DNA from: Micromonospora vinacea
GTDB taxonomy: Bacteria > Actinomycetota > Actinomycetes > Mycobacteriales > Micromonosporaceae
NCBI RefSeq assembly: GCF_015751785.1
Contig: NZ_JADOTY010000001.1
Coordinates: forward strand, 5,394,001 to 5,458,000
Direction: 5' to 3'
DNA length: 64,000 nucleotides
Shown one piece after another: positions 61,484 through 64,000 of the stretch; within the stretch, counting starts at the first letter, position 1; every line of letters begins with the position of its first letter. The position numbers and the translations under genes were made by a program. The notes under the pieces were generated by a model, which was not told the origin of the DNA, searched no databases, and saw only the letters and a list, made by a program, of their open reading frames with translations.

Positions 61484-61500
61484 ACATAATGTACATTATC
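61484..61500. other. Second dif-like site, in the convergent gap
   Basis: ATAATGT-ACATTAT (61486-61499) forms a CATAA-TGTACA-TTAT core. Compared with the site at 60076-60095 it matches 12 of 15 positions over CATAA..ATTAT. It sits between two convergent gene ends, so it is not a promoter or operator of either neighbour. Confidence 0.45.
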
Positions 61501-61540
61501 GAATCGGGATTATCTGCGCGGCTGGCCGGTGGGCGGCCGA

Positions 61541-62575
61541 TCAGAACTCCTCGGCGGCGGTGTCGGCCCACCTGGCCCAGGCGTCACGCCAGCGCTGGTC
61601 GACCGCCTCGCGCTCGTTGATGGGCGCGCCCTGTCGGGGCATGAGGTGTTGCCGTTCGCGCCAGGCGTGTTGAGCCGGCTGGCTGGACACACCTTCACCC
61701 ACCCGGGTGCCGTACAGCAGGATCTCGTTGATGGCGCGGGCACGCAGCGTCGCGTGCTCCTGGAACCAGGTGGTGACGTCGGCGAGGCTGGTGACATGGG
61801 CGACGATGTCGCTGACCGCACGGTCGGCGTCGGGTTCGTCCTGATCGGCGAGTTGCCTTTGTCGGCGTACGGCGGCCTGCCAGAGTGTCGACCAGTACGG
61901 GGGCAGCTGCGGTGGTGCTCCCCCGTCGGCCATCCAGGCGTTGTGGTCCCGACGGGTGCGCAGTGCGGCGTCGATGAGCGCCCGGTGTGGTTCGCGGGCC
62001 AGGCCGGGCGGCAGGGCGACCGGTGCCGTGGGCGGTGTCTCCGCCAGACGTCTGCTGCCCAGTGCGTCGAGCAGTGGCGTGAGGTCGGTGACCGCGCCGA
62101 GGTGGACGGTGGCCGGGTGCCAGTCGCGGGCCGTCACGGTGATCTCGACACCATCGCGTTCGCAGCGGGTCGCCCACCACCGGTGGCCGGCTCGTACCGT
62201 GCGGCCGGGAACGGGCTGCTCGTCGACCAGGACAGTCGTGTCGCTCTCGGTCCATTCGACGTCGGAGAACCGGTCTCCGGCGAGTCGCATGTGGTGTTCG
62301 AGGTGCGTGCGTAACGGTCCGGCGTTGACCGGGAGGTCGGCCCAGCGGGCGGTGTCGACGGTCGCCCACGGTCCGGCGGTGGGGTCGCCGTGCACGATCC
62401 GGACGACGGTGATCGTGCTGTTGAAGGTTTCGGTGCCGGCGAAGCATTCTGTGGCCGGGCGGTCGGGGCCGGTGAGGGCAACGACCGGTGTCGCGCTGTC
62501 CAGCAGTTCCCGGCGGACGCGTTCGGTCTGTTGCACGAAGCGTTCGTCCGGGTCGGGCGACGGGTCGCGTCTCAT
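61541..62575 (-). CDS. Hypothetical protein
   Basis: This 344-residue cytoplasmic protein has an ATG with GAGGAGG upstream (chosen over the longer frame to 62695). The N-terminal half is beta-rich (AGTETFNSTITVVRIVHGD, DTTVLVDEQPVPGR, RCERDGVEITVTARDW). The C-terminal half is helical and Trp/Arg-rich (PYWSTLWQAAVRRQRQL, VDQRWRDAWARWADTAAEEF). I do not recognise the family. Confidence 0.6.
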   Translation of the reverse strand: MRRDPSPDPDERFVQQTERVRRELLDSATPVVALTGPDRPATECFAGTETFNSTITVVRIVHGDPTAGPWATVDTARWADLPVNAGPLRTHLEHHMRLAGDRFSDVEWTESDTTVLVDEQPVPGRTVRAGHRWWATRCERDGVEITVTARDWHPATVHLGAVTDLTPLLDALGSRRLAETPPTAPVALPPGLAREPHRALIDAALRTRRDHNAWMADGGAPPQLPPYWSTLWQAAVRRQRQLADQDEPDADRAVSDIVAHVTSLADVTTWFQEHATLRARAINEILLYGTRVGEGVSSQPAQHAWRERQHLMPRQGAPINEREAVDQRWRDAWARWADTAAEEF

Positions 62576-62663
62576 CCCGGCCTCCTCGTCGGTACGGGCT
62601 GTCCCCTGCTGCCGTTCATCATGGTGCCAGTGCGGTTGGTAGCGGGCGAGGTTGGGCGAAGGT

Positions 62664-62693
62664 GCTGGCCGGGCTGGGTGTGGCCCGGCCAGC
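62664..62693 (-). terminator. Hairpin terminator for the secreted-protein gene
   Basis: Perfect 10-bp stem GCTGGCCGGG / CCCGGCCAGC with a 10-base loop, 19 bp after the minus-strand stop at 62712. Confidence 0.6.
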
Positions 62694-62711
62694 AACCAGG
62701 GTCTCTTCCGC

Positions 62712-63368
62712 TCAGGTGATGGTGGTGGAGGTGGTGGGCGAGTACGAGTAGCAGAGCCAGCCGTTCGCGGTGATCGTGAAGCTGCCCCAGGTGACGGTGG
62801 CGTTCGCCCAGCCGCGGGTCAGGTTCAGGGTGCGGGCCTTGGCGGCCCAGCCGAGGCCGAGGCCCGAGTAGTAGCCGTCGTACTCGTCGTAGTTCTGGGT
62901 GGAGTAACCGCCGTTGTCGGCGATTTCGACGTGCCAGTGAATGTCCCACGGGCCGCCGGAGTCGTGCACGAGAGTCATGCCGGTGGTCAGTACGGCACGA
63001 CCGCCGCCTCTCGGGTCGAGGCCGACCCAGGAGGTGCCGCAGTCACCCGTTGCCTGGCCGTAGCTGTTGGTCGAGAAGGAGCTGCCCTTCTTGAGAACGC
63101 CCTGTTGGGGCACGTAGCTGCCTTTGGTGGCTGCCTCTGCCTTGTCGGCGGGCACCGAGGCCTGGGATCCGTCGGGCAGGGTCACGATCCGGTGCCCGTG
63201 GGCGTTGGCGACCTCGGCGTCGAAGCCGACCAGGGCCATGCCCAGTGTCGCGGTGGAGGTCGGTGCGGCGGCGTTCGCCGGGATGGAGGTCAGACCGGAG
63301 GCCGCCAGCGCGAGAGCCAGCAGTGCCGCCGCAGAGATGGACCTGCGGCGCGCGTTTGTACGCGTCAT
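62712..63368 (-). CDS. Secreted hypothetical protein
   Basis: This 218-residue protein has a signal peptide (about 1-34, ending SIPANA). The mature part is rich in Gly, Thr, Asn and Tyr (ATGDCGTSWVGLDPRGGGRAVLTTGMTLVHDSGGPWDIHWHVEIADNGGYSTQNYDEYDGYY, across residues 105-165). Two cysteines may form a disulfide. Function unknown; it could be an extracellular binding or bacteriocin-like protein, but no motif supports a choice. ATG start with GGGGAG upstream. Confidence 0.65.
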   Translation of the reverse strand: MTRTNARRRSISAAALLALALAASGLTSIPANAAAPTSTATLGMALVGFDAEVANAHGHRIVTLPDGSQASVPADKAEAATKGSYVPQQGVLKKGSSFSTNSYGQATGDCGTSWVGLDPRGGGRAVLTTGMTLVHDSGGPWDIHWHVEIADNGGYSTQNYDEYDGYYSGLGLGWAAKARTLNLTRGWANATVTWGSFTITANGWLCYSYSPTTSTTIT

Positions 63369-63478
63369 TCAGTTCTCCCCGTGTTGGTTGGTGCCGCTCC
63401 CCGTATTGATTGGCACCGCAGAGAACATTAATCGATGTGAATGGGCGTGGACAAGGCCCGCTCCCCCAGTTCGGGCTG

Positions 63479-64000
63479 TCAGGCGTGCGTGCGGCGCAGC
63501 CAGTCCTGGGTGAGCGATCGCAGCAGGGTGGGTTGTTCGTACGGCAGGTAGTGCCCGGCCGCGTCGATCACGGTGTAGGTGCCGCGGGGATAGTGGCGCA
63601 TGGCGCGGAATTGGTCGGCGTACCCGACGATATGGTCCTGTCGGCCGGTGATGACGCTGACCGGGCCGTCGAAGGTGACCTCGGCGGTCTCGTCGGGTAG
63701 CGCGTAGCCGGGGCCGCTCTGCAACTCCTGTTGGAATGTCGCGTCGCCGGGGCCGCCGGAGTTCAGTGCGTCGAGCACCGTCGCGACGACGGTTGGGGTG
63801 CGGTGGCCCAGGGCGGCGTCGAGGTGGGCGTGCAGGGCGGTGGGAGCGGCGTCGAGCCAGCCGGTGGGCGCTTCGAGTGGTGGTTCGTCGGGCAGGTCCC
63901 GGCTGTCGCGGGCGATGGTGACGCCGGGACAGATGAGGAGCAGGCCGCGGACGAGGTCGGGTCGTTGGCGTGCGATGCCGGCGGCCAGGTACGCGCCGTA
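63479..64000 (-). CDS. Alpha/beta hydrolase, 5' end beyond the window
   Basis: The minus-strand frame stays open from the stop at 63479 to the window edge (174 codons). The edge sequence YGAYLAAGIARQRPDLVRGLLLI is the helix after a GxSxG nucleophile elbow, which lies outside. An acid in TGRQDHIVGYA and a His in DAAGHYLPYEQP complete the likely triad. Family: esterase/peroxidase-like hydrolase. A GTG at 63778 is internal, not the start. Confidence 0.8.
   Translation of the reverse strand, partial: YGAYLAAGIARQRPDLVRGLLLICPGVTIARDSRDLPDEPPLEAPTGWLDAAPTALHAHLDAALGHRTPTVVATVLDALNSGGPGDATFQQELQSGPGYALPDETAEVTFDGPVSVITGRQDHIVGYADQFRAMRHYPRGTYTVIDAAGHYLPYEQPTLLRSLTQDWLRRTHA

Noticed and set aside
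1..64000. CRISPR arrays or cas genes
   Set aside because: No regularly spaced identical repeats with unique spacers and no cas-like proteins were seen.

Overview
The window is high-GC actinobacterial DNA that looks like a Micromonosporaceae chromosome, most likely Micromonospora or a close relative. The signs are third-position GC bias with antisense shadow frames, many GTG starts, GTGA/ATGA overlaps between genes, and a pgsA2/DUF881/sbp/gcvH/garA/ftsR/DUF151/MerR order matching Mycobacterium tuberculosis Rv1822-Rv1830. Genus assignment is inference.

Layout. (1) 1-1.3 kb: a secreted lysozyme-like protein behind three tandem promoter-like modules (GGAAT-N18-GTT). (2) 1.4-15.65 kb: the most unusual block, two convergent signalling cassettes meeting at a shared CTAG stop. 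The plus arm encodes a beta-sandwich protein, a zinc-ribbon GTPase, a GAP1-like protein, a membrane-anchored GTPase and a one-helix membrane peptide. The minus arm encodes a trypsin-co-occurring protein, a trypsin-VMAP protein, a MoxR ATPase and a giant vWA-STAND-TPR protein. The parts resemble the NTP-dependent conflict systems (MoxR-VMAP-trypsin and GAP1/double-GTPase) predicted by comparative genomics. (3) 15.8-24.5 kb: a selenocysteine formate dehydrogenase (in-frame TGA plus a bSECIS hairpin), its iron-sulfur and membrane subunits, tRNA-Sec, selA and selB.

(4) 24.5-34.2 kb: mixed genes: an alcohol dehydrogenase divergent from a TetR regulator with two matching operators, a CBS-domain transporter, a HhH-GPD protein, a Usp protein, a methyltransferase, a SpoIIE phosphatase and a MarR regulator. 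(5) 34.5-40.7 kb: the conserved division/metabolism block (CDP-alcohol phosphotransferase, two DUF881 proteins, small basic protein, gcvH, garA, ftsR, bifunctional nuclease, a second MerR). (6) 41-49.5 kb: truncated haemoglobin, flavohaemoprotein, a DivIVA protein, a MerR-PP2C fusion, a sirtuin, then a glycine riboswitch controlling gcvP.

(7) 49.6-59 kb: pabB, peptide deformylase, a 163-bp MITE lying in the 3' ends of two convergent genes, a GNAT, a TauE exporter, an exo/endonuclease-fold protein, hydrolases, a secreted M14 carboxypeptidase and a fasciclin lipoprotein. (8) 59-64 kb: a tyrosine recombinase whose start codon lies inside a dif-like palindrome. A second dif-like site lies 1.4 kb away, and the two sites bracket an ATPase gene and an unknown gene. 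The window ends in three minus-strand genes, the last cut by the window edge.
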